Shown: positions 44,165 through 53,072 of the stretch, one piece after another
Layout: every line of letters starts with the position of its first letter
How positions within the stretch are numbered: position 1 is the first letter of the stretch
Assembly: GCF_001591165.1 (NCBI RefSeq)
Contig: NZ_BCUG01000014.1
Span: 30,703-94,702, forward strand
Reading direction: 5' to 3'
Length of the DNA stretch: 64,000 bases
From: Thauera butanivorans NBRC 103042
GTDB taxonomy: Bacteria > Pseudomonadota > Gammaproteobacteria > Burkholderiales > Rhodocyclaceae
Notes under the pieces: model-generated
Seen by the model: the letters and a program-made list of their open reading frames with translations, nothing else
Database searches by the model: none
What the model was told of the DNA's origin: nothing
Translations under genes and position numbers: made by a program

Positions 44165-44820
44165 CCGCAGGCCTCGCCCGCGCGTGCCGCCGCCTCGCCC
44201 CAGCGCGCCATCAAGCGGTGCTCCACGCCCAGCTGGTCCAGGATGCGCGCGACGACGAAGTCCACCAGATCCTGCACGCTTTGCGGATGGTGGTAGAAGC
44301 CGGGATTCGGCGGCAGGATGCACACGCCCAGCCGCGCGAGCTTGAGCATGTTCTCGAGATGGATCGCCGAATACGGCGTTTCGCGCGGCACCAGCACCAG
44401 CTTGCGCGCTTCCTTGATGACGACGTCGGCAGCGCGCTCGATCAGGTTCTGGCTCAGGCCGCCGGCGATCGCCGCCAGCGTCGCCATCGTGCAGGGGCAG
44501 ACCACCATCGCGTCCGGCGGATTGGAGCCGGAGGCCGGCGGCGCGAACCATTCCTCGCGGCCGAACACGCGCAACTGGCCGGGCGCGGCGCCGAAGCGGG
44601 CAGCCAGCTCGGCCTCGACCTCGGCCGGCCGCGCCGGCAGGTTCCAGTCCATTTCCTGGCGGGCGACGATCTGCGCCACCTGCGAATACAGCAGCCAGAC
44701 CCGCTGGCCCGCCCGCAGCAGGCATTCGACCAGGCGCAGGCCGTAAGGCAGGCCGGACGCGCCGGTGAAGGCGACGGTGATGGTGCGGGGACTGGTGGCA
44801 GGGGAAGCAGAGGGGGCCAT
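44161..44820 (-). CDS. ubiX: Flavin prenyltransferase UbiX
   Basis: A 219-residue flavoprotein that makes prenylated FMN for UbiD-type decarboxylases. Motifs: TVAFTGASGLPYGLRLVECLL, DAMVVCPCTMATLAAIAGGLSQNLIERAADV, LVLVPRETPYSAIHLENMLKLARLG and ILPPNPGFYHHPQSVQDLVDFVVARILDQLG. AGGAG precedes the ATG by 5 nt. No ubiD gene is in the window. It is coupled to the LON-domain gene. Confidence 0.96.
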   Translation of the reverse strand: MAPSASPATSPRTITVAFTGASGLPYGLRLVECLLRAGQRVWLLYSQVAQIVARQEMDWNLPARPAEVEAELAARFGAAPGQLRVFGREEWFAPPASGSNPPDAMVVCPCTMATLAAIAGGLSQNLIERAADVVIKEARKLVLVPRETPYSAIHLENMLKLARLGVCILPPNPGFYHHPQSVQDLVDFVVARILDQLGVEHRLMARWGEAAARAGEACG

Positions 44821-44906
44821 CGGCGCTCCTGGGTGAATGCGGGCTGCTGCCGGCTCGACCGGGCCAGGCGCCTGACCCGGTCGGGCCCGACCGGGCCGGA
44901 CGCGAA

Positions 44907-46073
44907 TCAGCGCAGGTAGTCCGTGATCAGCTCCCAGCGCCCGTTGCGGATCTGCGCCAGACGGCCATGGCGGTTGCCGAGATGATCGTCGGCGCTGAAG
45001 CGGTAGGCCGGACTGCCGAAATCGTCGCCGGCGAATTCGATGCGTTCGAGGGTGCGCGCGAACGCCGCGGGCGTCAAGTCGCGCCCGGTGGCCTCGGCGG
45101 TGCGCACGAACATGTCGGCCAGCGTGTAGCCCATCACGCTCCAGACGTTGGGCGCGACGCCGAAGCGGGCGCGGTAGCGTTCGATCCAGCCGGCGAGCCG
45201 GGGATTGGCGCCTTCGGCATAGGGGTGCGGCAGCACGCTGACGCCGTACAGGCCTTCGACCGTGTCGCCGCCCAGTTCGTGGGTCTGGGCCGAATAGCCC
45301 GAGGCCGTCACCAGCATGTCGACCTGCCAGCCGATGCGGCGCGCCTCGGCCATCGCCGCGACCGTCTCGCGCACCACCGTCGCCAGCACGACCAGGTCGC
45401 AGTCGGCCGCGCGCAGGCGCGCGATCTGGCTCGACAGGTCGGTGGCGCCGCGCTTGTAGCCGGTGCGCTCGACCAGCGGCCGCCCGAGCTTGCCCAGCCC
45501 GGCCTCGACGCCGCGCATCACTTCCTGGCCGTAGTCGTCGTCCTGGTACAGCAGGCAGCTGCGGCGGTAGTCGCCGCGCTCGACCATGTGCCGCGTCGCC
45601 GCTTCCATGTAGTCCTGGTAGGGAGCGAAATTCTGGAACTTGAGCGGGTGCAGCGGCTCGTAGGTGGCCTTGTGCGGCGAGAACGGGAACAGGTGCAGGC
45701 GGCCGGCGTCGAGCACCACCGGCATCGTCGCCATCACCACCGGCGTGCCCATGGTGGCGATGAAGGCGAAAGCCTTGTCGCGCTGCACCAGCTTGCGCGC
45801 CGCCAGCACGCCGCGCTTGGGATCGTAGCCGGCATCCTCCACCACCAGCCGCAGCATGCGGCCATGCACGCCGCCGGCGGCATTGGCCTCGTCGAAGCGC
45901 ATCAGCATGCCATCGCGCACCGGCGTGCCGAGCATCGCGATCGGCCCCGACAGGTCGGAAACATGGCCGACGACGATCTCGCGCGCGCTGACGCCGGCCA
46001 CGTCGGCGGCATGGGCGGATGCGCCCGCCAGCACGGCGGACAGGGCAAGGGCGAGACGGCGGAGAGCTTTCAT
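44907..46073 (-). CDS. Branched-chain-type ABC transporter, substrate-binding protein
   Basis: A 388-residue periplasmic protein of the LivJ/receptor family. Signal peptide MKALRRLALALSAVLAGASAHAA; mature part begins REIVVGHVSDLSGPIAMLGTPVRDGMLMRFDEANAAGGVHG. These bind amino acids or aromatic and other carboxylates. It follows livM- and livH-like genes on the same strand, but no ATPase gene is present in the cluster. The start at 46073 was set by the signal peptide. Confidence 0.92.
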   Translation of the reverse strand: MKALRRLALALSAVLAGASAHAADVAGVSAREIVVGHVSDLSGPIAMLGTPVRDGMLMRFDEANAAGGVHGRMLRLVVEDAGYDPKRGVLAARKLVQRDKAFAFIATMGTPVVMATMPVVLDAGRLHLFPFSPHKATYEPLHPLKFQNFAPYQDYMEAATRHMVERGDYRRSCLLYQDDDYGQEVMRGVEAGLGKLGRPLVERTGYKRGATDLSSQIARLRAADCDLVVLATVVRETVAAMAEARRIGWQVDMLVTASGYSAQTHELGGDTVEGLYGVSVLPHPYAEGANPRLAGWIERYRARFGVAPNVWSVMGYTLADMFVRTAEATGRDLTPAAFARTLERIEFAGDDFGSPAYRFSADDHLGNRHGRLAQIRNGRWELITDYLR

Positions 46074-46167
46074 CACGGCATGTTTCCTGAGTGGCGCGGC
46101 ACAGGCGGAGCCTGCCCCGAGGCGCGGATTCTCCGACGATCCATTTCCCCGGACAAGAGGCACGGCT

Positions 46168-47115
46168 TCAGCGCCCGCTGCCGTCTGCCAGCCCCTGCGG
46201 CCGCAGCAGCACCACGCCGACCACCACGGCGCCGAACAGCATCAGCTCCAGCCCGGCGGAGCGCGCCCAATCGCCAGGCAGGGCATCGCGCAGCACCGCG
46301 ATCAACTGCGGCATCGCCACCACCACCAGCGCGCCCCATGCCGCCCCCGCCAGGCGGCGGGTGCCGCCGATGAACGCCAGCATCAGCAGCTCGAAGGAAA
46401 ACACCAGGCCGAACTGCTCGGGGCTGATGAAGCCGATCCAGTGCGCATACAGGCCGCCCGCCAGCCCCGACAGCGCACCGCCGACGGCGAAGGCCCGCAG
46501 CTTGGCCGCAGCCGGGGCGATGCCGCAGGCGGCAGCGGCGGCTTCGTCCTCGCGCACCGCGCGCCAGGCGCGGCCGAGGCGCGAGGCCAGCAGGCGCGCG
46601 CACACGGCCAGCACCGCCAGCAGCACGGCAAGACTGATCGCGGCCTGCGCCGCCGGCGTGCCGGCGGTCCAGCCGGCAAGGCCGAAAGCCGGCACGACCA
46701 GGCCGGCTGCGCCATGCGTCAGCGACTCCCAACGCACCAGCAGCTCCTCGACGATCAATGCGAAAGCCAGCGTGCTCATGCCGAAGTACAGGCCGCCGAG
46801 CCGCCCGGCCGGCAGGCTCGCCAGCGCGCCGCCCAGCGCGCCGGCCGCGGCGGCAATCGGCAAGGCCGGCAGCGGCGCCACGCCCGCCTGCACCAGCAGC
46901 GCCTGGGCGTAGGCGCCGAGCGCGACGAAGGCGCCCTGGCCGAGCACGATCTGCCCCGCCTGGCCGACGATGATGACGACGCCGAGGCCGGCGATCGCGT
47001 AGGTCACCACCAGCGTCGCCTGGCCGAAAGCGAAATCGGCGCCCAGCGAGGCCACCGCAAGCGCCAGCAGCAGCGTCCAGGCCAGCAAGGGGCGCAGGAC
47101 TGCCGCCCGCCTCAT
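46168..47115 (-). CDS. livM: Branched-chain-type ABC permease (LivM-like)
   Basis: A 315-residue permease with about eight helices. Family signatures: [50 protein letters not shown] and SFELLMLAFIGGTRRLAGAAWGALVV. Its ATG overlaps the livH-like stop by 4 bp. It pairs with the LivH-like gene as the transmembrane part of an importer whose ATPases must be encoded elsewhere, if it is functional. Confidence 0.9.
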   Translation of the reverse strand: MRRAAVLRPLLAWTLLLALAVASLGADFAFGQATLVVTYAIAGLGVVIIVGQAGQIVLGQGAFVALGAYAQALLVQAGVAPLPALPIAAAAGALGGALASLPAGRLGGLYFGMSTLAFALIVEELLVRWESLTHGAAGLVVPAFGLAGWTAGTPAAQAAISLAVLLAVLAVCARLLASRLGRAWRAVREDEAAAAACGIAPAAAKLRAFAVGGALSGLAGGLYAHWIGFISPEQFGLVFSFELLMLAFIGGTRRLAGAAWGALVVVAMPQLIAVLRDALPGDWARSAGLELMLFGAVVVGVVLLRPQGLADGSGR

Positions 47116-47987
47116 CGCCCGTCTCCGCCGCCACGCCCGCCGGCGAGGCCGGTCGGGAACAGCAGCAGTGCCGCCATCAGCAGCACGTAGGGCACGACGT
47201 CCTTGGCGCCTTCGGGCAGCGCCAGGCCCGCCAGCGCCTCGGCCACGCCGAGGAACACGCCGCCGGCCAGCGCGCCCGGCAGGCTGGTGAGGCCGCCCAG
47301 CACGGCGGCAGGGAATGCCTTCAGCGCGATGAAGCCCATGTTCAGATGCACGAAGGTGATCGGCGCCAGCAGCAGCCCGGCCACTGCCGCCAGACCGGCG
47401 CCCAGCGCCCAGGCCAGCGTGTGCATGCGCGCCACCGGCACGCCCATCAGCGCTGCGCTGCGCGCATCCTCGGCGCAGGCGCGCAGCGCGATCCCGGCAC
47501 GGGTGTGGCGGAAGAAGGCGGCGAGCAGCAGCGCCAGCACCATGGTGGCACCGATCACCCAGAGATGGCTGGCAGCCAGCACCAGCGGGCCGAGTTCGAG
47601 CGTGTCGGCGGCGAACGGCAGGCGGTACATGTCCTGCGCGGCCGCCGGCACCGAGGCCACGCCGCCGCGCATCATCATGCCGAGGCCGAAGGTCAGCAGC
47701 ACCGCGACGAGGTGCGGCTGACCGATGGTCCGGCGCAGCACGGCACGTTCCAGCCCGGCACCGAGCAAGGCAAGCGCAAGCACCGCCGCGAGCGCCGACA
47801 GCATCAATGGCCAGCCGGCCGCCAAGTGCAGCGCCAGTCCGGCGAAGCCGCCCAGCATCAGCAGGTCGCCCTGCATGAAGCTGACCGTCTGCGTCGCCTT
47901 GAAGATCAGCACGAAGGACAGCGCCACCAGGCCATATACACAGCCGATGGCGATTCCGCTGGACAGGACCTGTAGAAACGCGAGCAT
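47112..47987 (-). CDS. livH: Branched-chain-type ABC permease (LivH-like)
   Basis: A 291-residue permease starting MLAFLQVLSSGIAIGCVYGLVALSFVLIFKATQTVSFMQGDLLMLGGF, the LivH pattern. A second signature is GIALRACAEDARSAALMGVPV, and near the C-terminus FPAAVLGGLTSLPGALAGGVFLGVAEAL. I chose the ATG at 47987, where similarity begins, over the frame to 48026. It is the first permease gene after the nitronate monooxygenase, with 108 bp between. Confidence 0.9.
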   Translation of the reverse strand: MLAFLQVLSSGIAIGCVYGLVALSFVLIFKATQTVSFMQGDLLMLGGFAGLALHLAAGWPLMLSALAAVLALALLGAGLERAVLRRTIGQPHLVAVLLTFGLGMMMRGGVASVPAAAQDMYRLPFAADTLELGPLVLAASHLWVIGATMVLALLLAAFFRHTRAGIALRACAEDARSAALMGVPVARMHTLAWALGAGLAAVAGLLLAPITFVHLNMGFIALKAFPAAVLGGLTSLPGALAGGVFLGVAEALAGLALPEGAKDVVPYVLLMAALLLFPTGLAGGRGGGDGR

Positions 47988-48095
47988 GGGGGCAGAGCAT
48001 AGCCGATCCGCCTGGTACGCCGGCACCGGCAGGCAGACGCCTTGCCGCGGGGCACACGATGCCGATGGAAACTGCGTCTGCCGCGGAGGCGAAAT

Positions 48096-49070
48096 TCAGG
48101 CAGGCGCCAGCGCGGCACTCGGCGGCAAGGCGCAGGCGGCGCGATATTCGGCGGCGAGCCGTGCCACCAGTTCGGCCACCGCGGGCACGTCGTCGATGGT
48201 GGCGACGCCATGGCCCGCGCTCCAGACGTCGCGCCAGGCCTTGGCCTCTTCGGACAGGTCGTGCAGCTTGCCCTTGCCGAAGCCTGCGGCCAGTTCCTCG
48301 CGGCGGTAGCCGGCGCGCTCCAGGCTGGGCCACATGAAGTTGGCGTTGGCACCGGAAATGGCGTCGGTGTAGACGATGTCGGCCGGCGTGGATTCGACCA
48401 CCATCTGCTTGTATTCCGGCTGCGCCATGGATTCGCGCGTGGCGATGAAGCGCGTGCCCATGTAGGCCAGGTCGGCACCCAGCACCTCGACCGCACGGAT
48501 CGCCGCGCCGTCCGAGATCGACCCGGCGGCCACCAGCAGGCCGTCCCAGAATTCGCGGATCTCGCGCACCAGGCTGATCGTGCTCTGGACGCCGGCATGG
48601 CCGCCGGCGCCGCCCGCCACCGCGATGATGCCGTCCACACCGGCCGCGATCGCCTTGCGCGCATGATAGGCATGCACCACGTCCGACAGCACCAGGCCGC
48701 CGTAGCCGTGCACCACGTCGGCCACTTCGGCGGGATTGCCCAGGCTGGTGATGACGATCGGCACGCGATGGCGCACCAGGGTGGCGAGATCTTCCTTCAA
48801 GCGCGCGTTCGACGCATGCAGGATCAGATTGACGCCGTGCGGCGCGCAGGGCGCGGCGGGATTGGCGGCGCGGAAGGCGGCCAGTTCGGTATCGATGCGG
48901 GTGAGCCATTCGTCGAGCTGCGCCGCGGGGCGTGCGTTCAGCGCCGGGAAGGTGCCGGCGACGCCGGCCTTGCAGGTCTCGATGACCAGTTCGGGGCCGG
49001 ACACCAGGAACATCGGCGCGGCGATCACCGGCACGCTGAAACGGCCGTGAAGGCTGGCGGGAAGGCTCAT
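48096..49070 (-). CDS. Nitronate monooxygenase (NPD family)
   Basis: A 324-residue FMN-dependent TIM-barrel enzyme. Motifs: FSVPVIAAPMFLVSGPELVIETCKAGVAGTFPALNAR, VPIVITSLGNPAEV, GVDGIIAVAGGAGGHAGVQS, VAAGSISDGAAIRAVEVLGADLAYMGTRF. Members oxidise alkyl nitronates; many annotated ones may act as enoyl-reductase-like or unknown flavoenzymes. The ATG follows AGGAGAACTGCAG. A perfect 18-bp palindrome covers the -35 of its promoter, pointing to a TetR-type repressor. Downstream lie LivH/LivM-type permeases. Confidence 0.88.
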   Translation of the reverse strand: MSLPASLHGRFSVPVIAAPMFLVSGPELVIETCKAGVAGTFPALNARPAAQLDEWLTRIDTELAAFRAANPAAPCAPHGVNLILHASNARLKEDLATLVRHRVPIVITSLGNPAEVADVVHGYGGLVLSDVVHAYHARKAIAAGVDGIIAVAGGAGGHAGVQSTISLVREIREFWDGLLVAAGSISDGAAIRAVEVLGADLAYMGTRFIATRESMAQPEYKQMVVESTPADIVYTDAISGANANFMWPSLERAGYRREELAAGFGKGKLHDLSEEAKAWRDVWSAGHGVATIDDVPAVAELVARLAAEYRAACALPPSAALAPA

Positions 49071-49122
49071 CTGCAGTTCTCCTGTGCGTGTTCTCGCAAG
49101 CCGTGCGAGGATGGAAGAACCG

Positions 49123-49163
49123 ACTGTAGCATCGCGGGAGCCGAATTCAAACGATCGTTTGAA
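49123..49163 (-). promoter_or_regulatory. Nitronate monooxygenase promoter with palindromic operator
   Basis: On the minus strand: -35 TTGAAT (49145-49150), 16-nt spacer, -10 TACAGT (49123-49128), 53 nt before the ATG. The perfect palindrome TTCAAACGATCGTTTGAA (49146-49163) overlaps the -35. Its core CAAAC-N4-GTTTG fits the published PsrA-type operator pattern of TetR-family fatty-acid regulators. Repression by such a protein is inferred; no regulator gene is in the window. Confidence 0.7.
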
Positions 49164-49250
49164 ATTCGCCCGATGCGCCTGCGGCGAGCCTTCATGCCGT
49201 GGCAGACGCGCCACTGCTCCGCGCTGCGGCCGATGCTATGCTCTCGCCGC

Positions 49251-49871
49251 ATGCAAGGCATCGAATCCATCCTCTACGGCATCGGCATCGCCGGCGTCGC
49301 CGCCCAGGCGGCTGCCGGCGTGCTCGACGCCGGGCGCAAGCCTTTCGACATGTTCGGCATCGTCGTCGTGGCACTGGCGGCCTCGCTCGGCGGCGGCTCG
49401 CTGCGCGACGTACTGCTGGACCGCACGGTGTTCTGGATCGCCGACCAGAGCTACCTGATCGCGGCGATGATCGCCGGACTGGCGACTTTCCTGCTGGTGC
49501 GCCGCGTGCGGCTGCCGGCGCGGCTGTTCCTGCTGCCCGATGCGATCGGACTGGCGCTATTCACCGTGTCCGGCACCCAGGCCGCGCTGGCGATGGGCGC
49601 GCCATGGCTGGTGGCGAGCCTGATGGGCGTGATCACCGGGGTGTTCGGCGGCATCGTGCGCGACGTGCTGTGCAACGAAGTGCCGCTGGTGTTCAACGGC
49701 GAGCTGTACGCGACCGCTTCGTGGCTGGGCGCGCTGTTGCTGCTGGGCTTGATGGCCCATGGCCTCAGCCCCGGCTGGGCTGCACTGGCGGGCGGCATGA
49801 CCACGCTGCTGCTGCGGCTGTGTGCGATACGCTTCCGCTGGCGCCTGCCGGTGTTCCGCGCGCGGGTTTGA
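49251..49871 (+). CDS. Trimeric intracellular cation (TRIC) channel-like protein
   Basis: A 206-residue inner-membrane protein with seven hydrophobic helices and two related halves (UPF0126 type). Each half has the glycine motif: VALAASLGGGSLRDVLLDR and VITGVFGGIVRDVLCNEVPL, the G-G-x-x-R-D sequence found in bacterial TRIC channels, which conduct K+ or Na+. The ATG at 49251 directly precedes helix one. Divergent from the nitronate monooxygenase. Confidence 0.9.
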   Translation: MQGIESILYGIGIAGVAAQAAAGVLDAGRKPFDMFGIVVVALAASLGGGSLRDVLLDRTVFWIADQSYLIAAMIAGLATFLLVRRVRLPARLFLLPDAIGLALFTVSGTQAALAMGAPWLVASLMGVITGVFGGIVRDVLCNEVPLVFNGELYATASWLGALLLLGLMAHGLSPGWAALAGGMTTLLLRLCAIRFRWRLPVFRARV

Positions 49872-49907
49872 CGCGGGGCACCGAAGCGCCCCGCCAGGCC
49901 CCGTTCT

Positions 49908-52151
49908 TCACTCGCCCTCGGCCGGCGGTGCTGCGGGCGCTTCCCCGGCAGGCGCCGCCGCGCTTTCCTCCGCCACCGGCGCCTCGGCTTCGGGCTGGGT
50001 GAAGAAGCTGTCGTACACGCCCTGGCGCCACAGCACCAGCGCCGTGATCACCACGGCGAGCAGGAACAGCCAAGTGCCCCACGGCGTTTCCTTTTCCGCG
50101 TAGGGGTCGGCCATCGTGCGGGAAGCGCCGGCCGGCAGCTTCGCCACACCGGTCAGGGCGCCGCCGAACGGGATGTTGATGCGCGCGCGGGTGTTGACCG
50201 CCCAGCCGTTGGCGTCGAGCAGCGGGCCGAGGTTGCGCTGGCGCAGCTTGAGCCAGGCCAGCAGCATCGACGGCCCGGAAATCAGCAGCACGATGCCGAC
50301 GACGACGAGCGGCATCTGCCAGGCCGGCAGCGACAGGAAACCGGTGACCACCGCCGCCAGCGCGGTGCCCAGCGCGCCCAGCGCGAGGCCGATGGCGGCG
50401 AAGATGCCGGCGAACTTGGCGATGTCGAAGGCCGGCGCGGCAGCGGGCGCCGGCGCCTCGGCCTTCGCGCCGGCATCGGCGACGCGCGCGGCGGCCTTGT
50501 CCTCGACCGCCTTGTCGCGCGATGCGGCGAATTTCTGGATCTGGTCGCCGATCATGCGGGCGATGCGCTTGTAGGGCGACCAGAAGGCCTGGCGCACGCT
50601 GATCGGCGCCTCGACCACCTGCACCACGCTGGCATGCCAGTCGCGTCCCAGGCGGTCGTAGAACACGCCATTGCGGCCGGGCACCATCATTTCGTCGGCA
50701 TCGCCGCCGGTCATCGCCGCGACGATGTTCATCGGCGCCTCGCCCTGGCGCACGCATTCGCAATAGACGAGGTAGGTGCCCGAAAGGGGGGCGAGTGCGG
50801 CGTGGCGCGCCATGTCCGGCACGCGCAGGCAAAGCTCGCAACTGCGCTGGTCCAGATACAGCGTACCGGCCTGGAAGATGGCCTTGTCGCCAGCGCCGTA
50901 GAAATCGCTGAGGGTGACGAAGTTGCGCAGCAGGGTGACGAAGTCGCGCTTGTAGCGCACCAGGCGTTCGAGCGCATCGACCTGGGCGGCGGCGGTTTCG
51001 GCTGCCAGGTCGCGCTCGATCAGCGCCGCCAGCTCGGCTTGCGCCGTGCCGGCGAGCAGCTCGCGCAGTTGCCCGGCGTCCAGCGCCGCGACCGGTGTCG
51101 CCGGCCGGGCGGCGAGCCAGGCACGGTAGGCATCGAAGCGGGCGGCGATGTCCTGCCATTCGGCATGTGACAGTTCGCTGCGCTCGCCCAGGATAGGTTT
51201 CACGACCGTATCGCGCAGCGCCACGATGCGCGCCTGCCAGGCGGGGTTGAGCCCGTCTGCCAGCGGCAGCGCGCGGTCGGCACGGACCTGGGCCAGCGGC
51301 AGCGCGGCCACGCCTTCGGCGTCGGTGGCCAGCGCCTGCGGGCTCAGTTCGGCATAGGCCTCGTCGGCGGGGTTCAGCGCATCGGCGGCACGGCCGTCGA
51401 AAGCGGCGAGGCGGCAACGGGTGAAGAAATCCTCGATCTTTGCGCGCACCGCATCGAACACCGCGGCGGCATCGGCCGTTCCCTCGCCCAGCGGCAGCAC
51501 GGTATCCGGGCTGGCTGCGGCCTGGTCGTGCCAGGCGACGGCGTCCTGCACCGCAGCAAAGAAGGCCGACACCTTGTCCAGATCGACGCCGGGCTGGCCG
51601 CTGCGGTCCTCGGCGGCACCGAAATGCTCGATGATCAGGCCGATCAGGGCGGCCTGGGCTGCGTTCGCGGCGAATTCGGCGGGCACGATGCCGTCGCCGT
51701 TGGCGTGCCCGGGCGCAAAGAGGCGCGAGGGTTCGGCGAAATCGGCCACCTCGATCGAATCGGCCTCCGGCTTGCCCATGTAGGCGAGCACTTTCCGGGC
51801 AGTCGCCAGCAGCCTGGCGCCCTCGGAGTGTTCGCCGGCGATCGCTTCCAGCAGCAGGCCGTCGCCGGCATGGAACAGCACCTCCGGTGTCTTGAGCACG
51901 GCGCAGAGCCAGTCCGCCGCAGCGATCACCTCCGGCGCGCGGATGCTGCCGTCGCCGTCGCTGTCGAGCAGTTGCAGCGTACGTGTGTCGAATTCCAGGC
52001 CGGACGTCGGGCAGGCAAGAACCGACCACAGCTTCTGATCGAGTTCGCCGAGGTGGCGCAGGTCATCCACGTTCTCGATCAGGACTTGGTCGAATCCGCC
52101 CGAGCGGAAGAAACGCCACTGGTGACTCTTGTTGTTTTCCTGCTTGCTCAT
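49908..52151 (-). CDS. Large EF-hand membrane protein of unknown function
   Basis: A 747-residue protein that I recognise only as a conserved hypothetical type. An EF-hand loop lies at residues 63-74 (D-S-D-G-D-G-S-I-R-A-P-E), with a second D-rich stretch near residue 150 (HANGDGIVPAEF). The middle is helical. Near 560-620 are two hydrophobic helices (GLALGALGTALAAVVTGFL; MPLVVVGIVLLISGPSMLLAW), and a third near 705 (WLFLLAVVITALVLW), then a Glu/Ala/Pro tail. No signal peptide, so the large N-terminal part is probably cytoplasmic. Calcium binding is inference. Confidence 0.75.
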   Translation of the reverse strand: MSKQENNKSHQWRFFRSGGFDQVLIENVDDLRHLGELDQKLWSVLACPTSGLEFDTRTLQLLDSDGDGSIRAPEVIAAADWLCAVLKTPEVLFHAGDGLLLEAIAGEHSEGARLLATARKVLAYMGKPEADSIEVADFAEPSRLFAPGHANGDGIVPAEFAANAAQAALIGLIIEHFGAAEDRSGQPGVDLDKVSAFFAAVQDAVAWHDQAAASPDTVLPLGEGTADAAAVFDAVRAKIEDFFTRCRLAAFDGRAADALNPADEAYAELSPQALATDAEGVAALPLAQVRADRALPLADGLNPAWQARIVALRDTVVKPILGERSELSHAEWQDIAARFDAYRAWLAARPATPVAALDAGQLRELLAGTAQAELAALIERDLAAETAAAQVDALERLVRYKRDFVTLLRNFVTLSDFYGAGDKAIFQAGTLYLDQRSCELCLRVPDMARHAALAPLSGTYLVYCECVRQGEAPMNIVAAMTGGDADEMMVPGRNGVFYDRLGRDWHASVVQVVEAPISVRQAFWSPYKRIARMIGDQIQKFAASRDKAVEDKAAARVADAGAKAEAPAPAAAPAFDIAKFAGIFAAIGLALGALGTALAAVVTGFLSLPAWQMPLVVVGIVLLISGPSMLLAWLKLRQRNLGPLLDANGWAVNTRARINIPFGGALTGVAKLPAGASRTMADPYAEKETPWGTWLFLLAVVITALVLWRQGVYDSFFTQPEAEAPVAEESAAAPAGEAPAAPPAEGE

Positions 52152-52279
52152 CTGATACCTCTGCCGTGGTTATCTGCTCTCTGCCTGGAGCGCCGGATCG
52201 CGGAATACTGCGCTGGATCGGCAGGGCGGACAAGCGTCCGGTTACCCGAAGCGGCCGGCCGCCCCTTGCCGGCCGCACA

Positions 52280-52921
52280 TCAGCCGTAGGCGCCGACGAA
52301 GGGATTGCTCTCGCGCTCCTCGCCGAAAGTCGAGGTGGGGCCGTGGCCCGGGATGAAGGTGATGTCGTCGCCCAGCGGGAACAGCTTGTCGCGGATCGAG
52401 CGGATCAGGGTCTGGTGGTCGCCGCGCGGGAAATCGGTGCGGCCGATGGAGCCGGCGAACAGCACGTCGCCGACGACGGCCAGGCGCGCGCCCGGGTGTA
52501 CGAACACGACGTGGCCGGGCGTATGGCCGGGCGTGTGGATGACGTCGAAGCGCTCGTCGCCGACGCTGACGGTGTCGCCGTCGTGCAGCCAGCGGTCGGG
52601 CTCGAAAGTCTCGACGTCCGGAAAGCCGAACATCCTGCTCTGCTGCGCCATGCCTTCGATCCAGAAGCGATCTTCCTCCTGCGGGCCCTCGATCGGCACC
52701 CCGAGTTCGCGCGCCAGCTTCGCCGCGCCGCCGGCATGGTCGATGTGGCCATGGGTGATCAGGATCTTGTCGACCGTCACGCCAAGTTCCTGCACCGCGG
52801 CGAGGATGCGCTCGATGTCGCCGCCGGGGTCCACGACGGCCGCCTTCTTCGTGCGCTCGCACCACAGGATGCTGCAATTCTGCTGGAAGGGGGTGACCGG
52901 GACGATGCTGGCCTGAACCAT
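52280..52921 (-). CDS. MBL-fold metallo-hydrolase (glyoxalase II-like, YcbL type)
   Basis: A 213-residue metallo-beta-lactamase-fold hydrolase. The metal motif is T-H-G-H-I-D-H-A-G, with further ligands in HTPGHTPGHVVF, VVGDVLFAGSIGRTDFP and the final IPGHGPTS. It resembles the short glyoxalase-II-like proteins without the C-terminal helical domain. I chose ATG at 52921 (AGGAG 8 nt upstream) over GTG at 52930, which sits too close to that site. Substrate, probably a thioester, is unproven. Confidence 0.92.
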   Translation of the reverse strand: MVQASIVPVTPFQQNCSILWCERTKKAAVVDPGGDIERILAAVQELGVTVDKILITHGHIDHAGGAAKLARELGVPIEGPQEEDRFWIEGMAQQSRMFGFPDVETFEPDRWLHDGDTVSVGDERFDVIHTPGHTPGHVVFVHPGARLAVVGDVLFAGSIGRTDFPRGDHQTLIRSIRDKLFPLGDDITFIPGHGPTSTFGEERESNPFVGAYG

Positions 52922-52990
52922 GGATGACACTCCTGAAAGCCTGAAATCGGCGGCAGTTTAACCGATCGGCCCGAACGGGCCGGTGAACGG

Positions 52991-53030
52991 AAAAACCCGC
53001 TGGCCGGCACCGGGCACGGCGAGCGGGTTT
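52991..53030 (-). terminator. Intrinsic terminator of gdhA
   Basis: On the minus strand AAACCCGCT pairs with AGCGGGTTT, followed by TTCC, 43 nt after the gdhA stop. The loop contains a further GC-rich stem. Confidence 0.85.
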
Positions 53031-53072
53031 GCTGGCGTATGGGGCGCGGCAGGCCCCGTGCGGCTCAGGCGA

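Noticed and set aside
52922..52930. GTG start at 52930 for the MBL hydrolase
   Set aside because: The AGGAG site directly abuts this GTG; it is properly spaced from the ATG at 52921.
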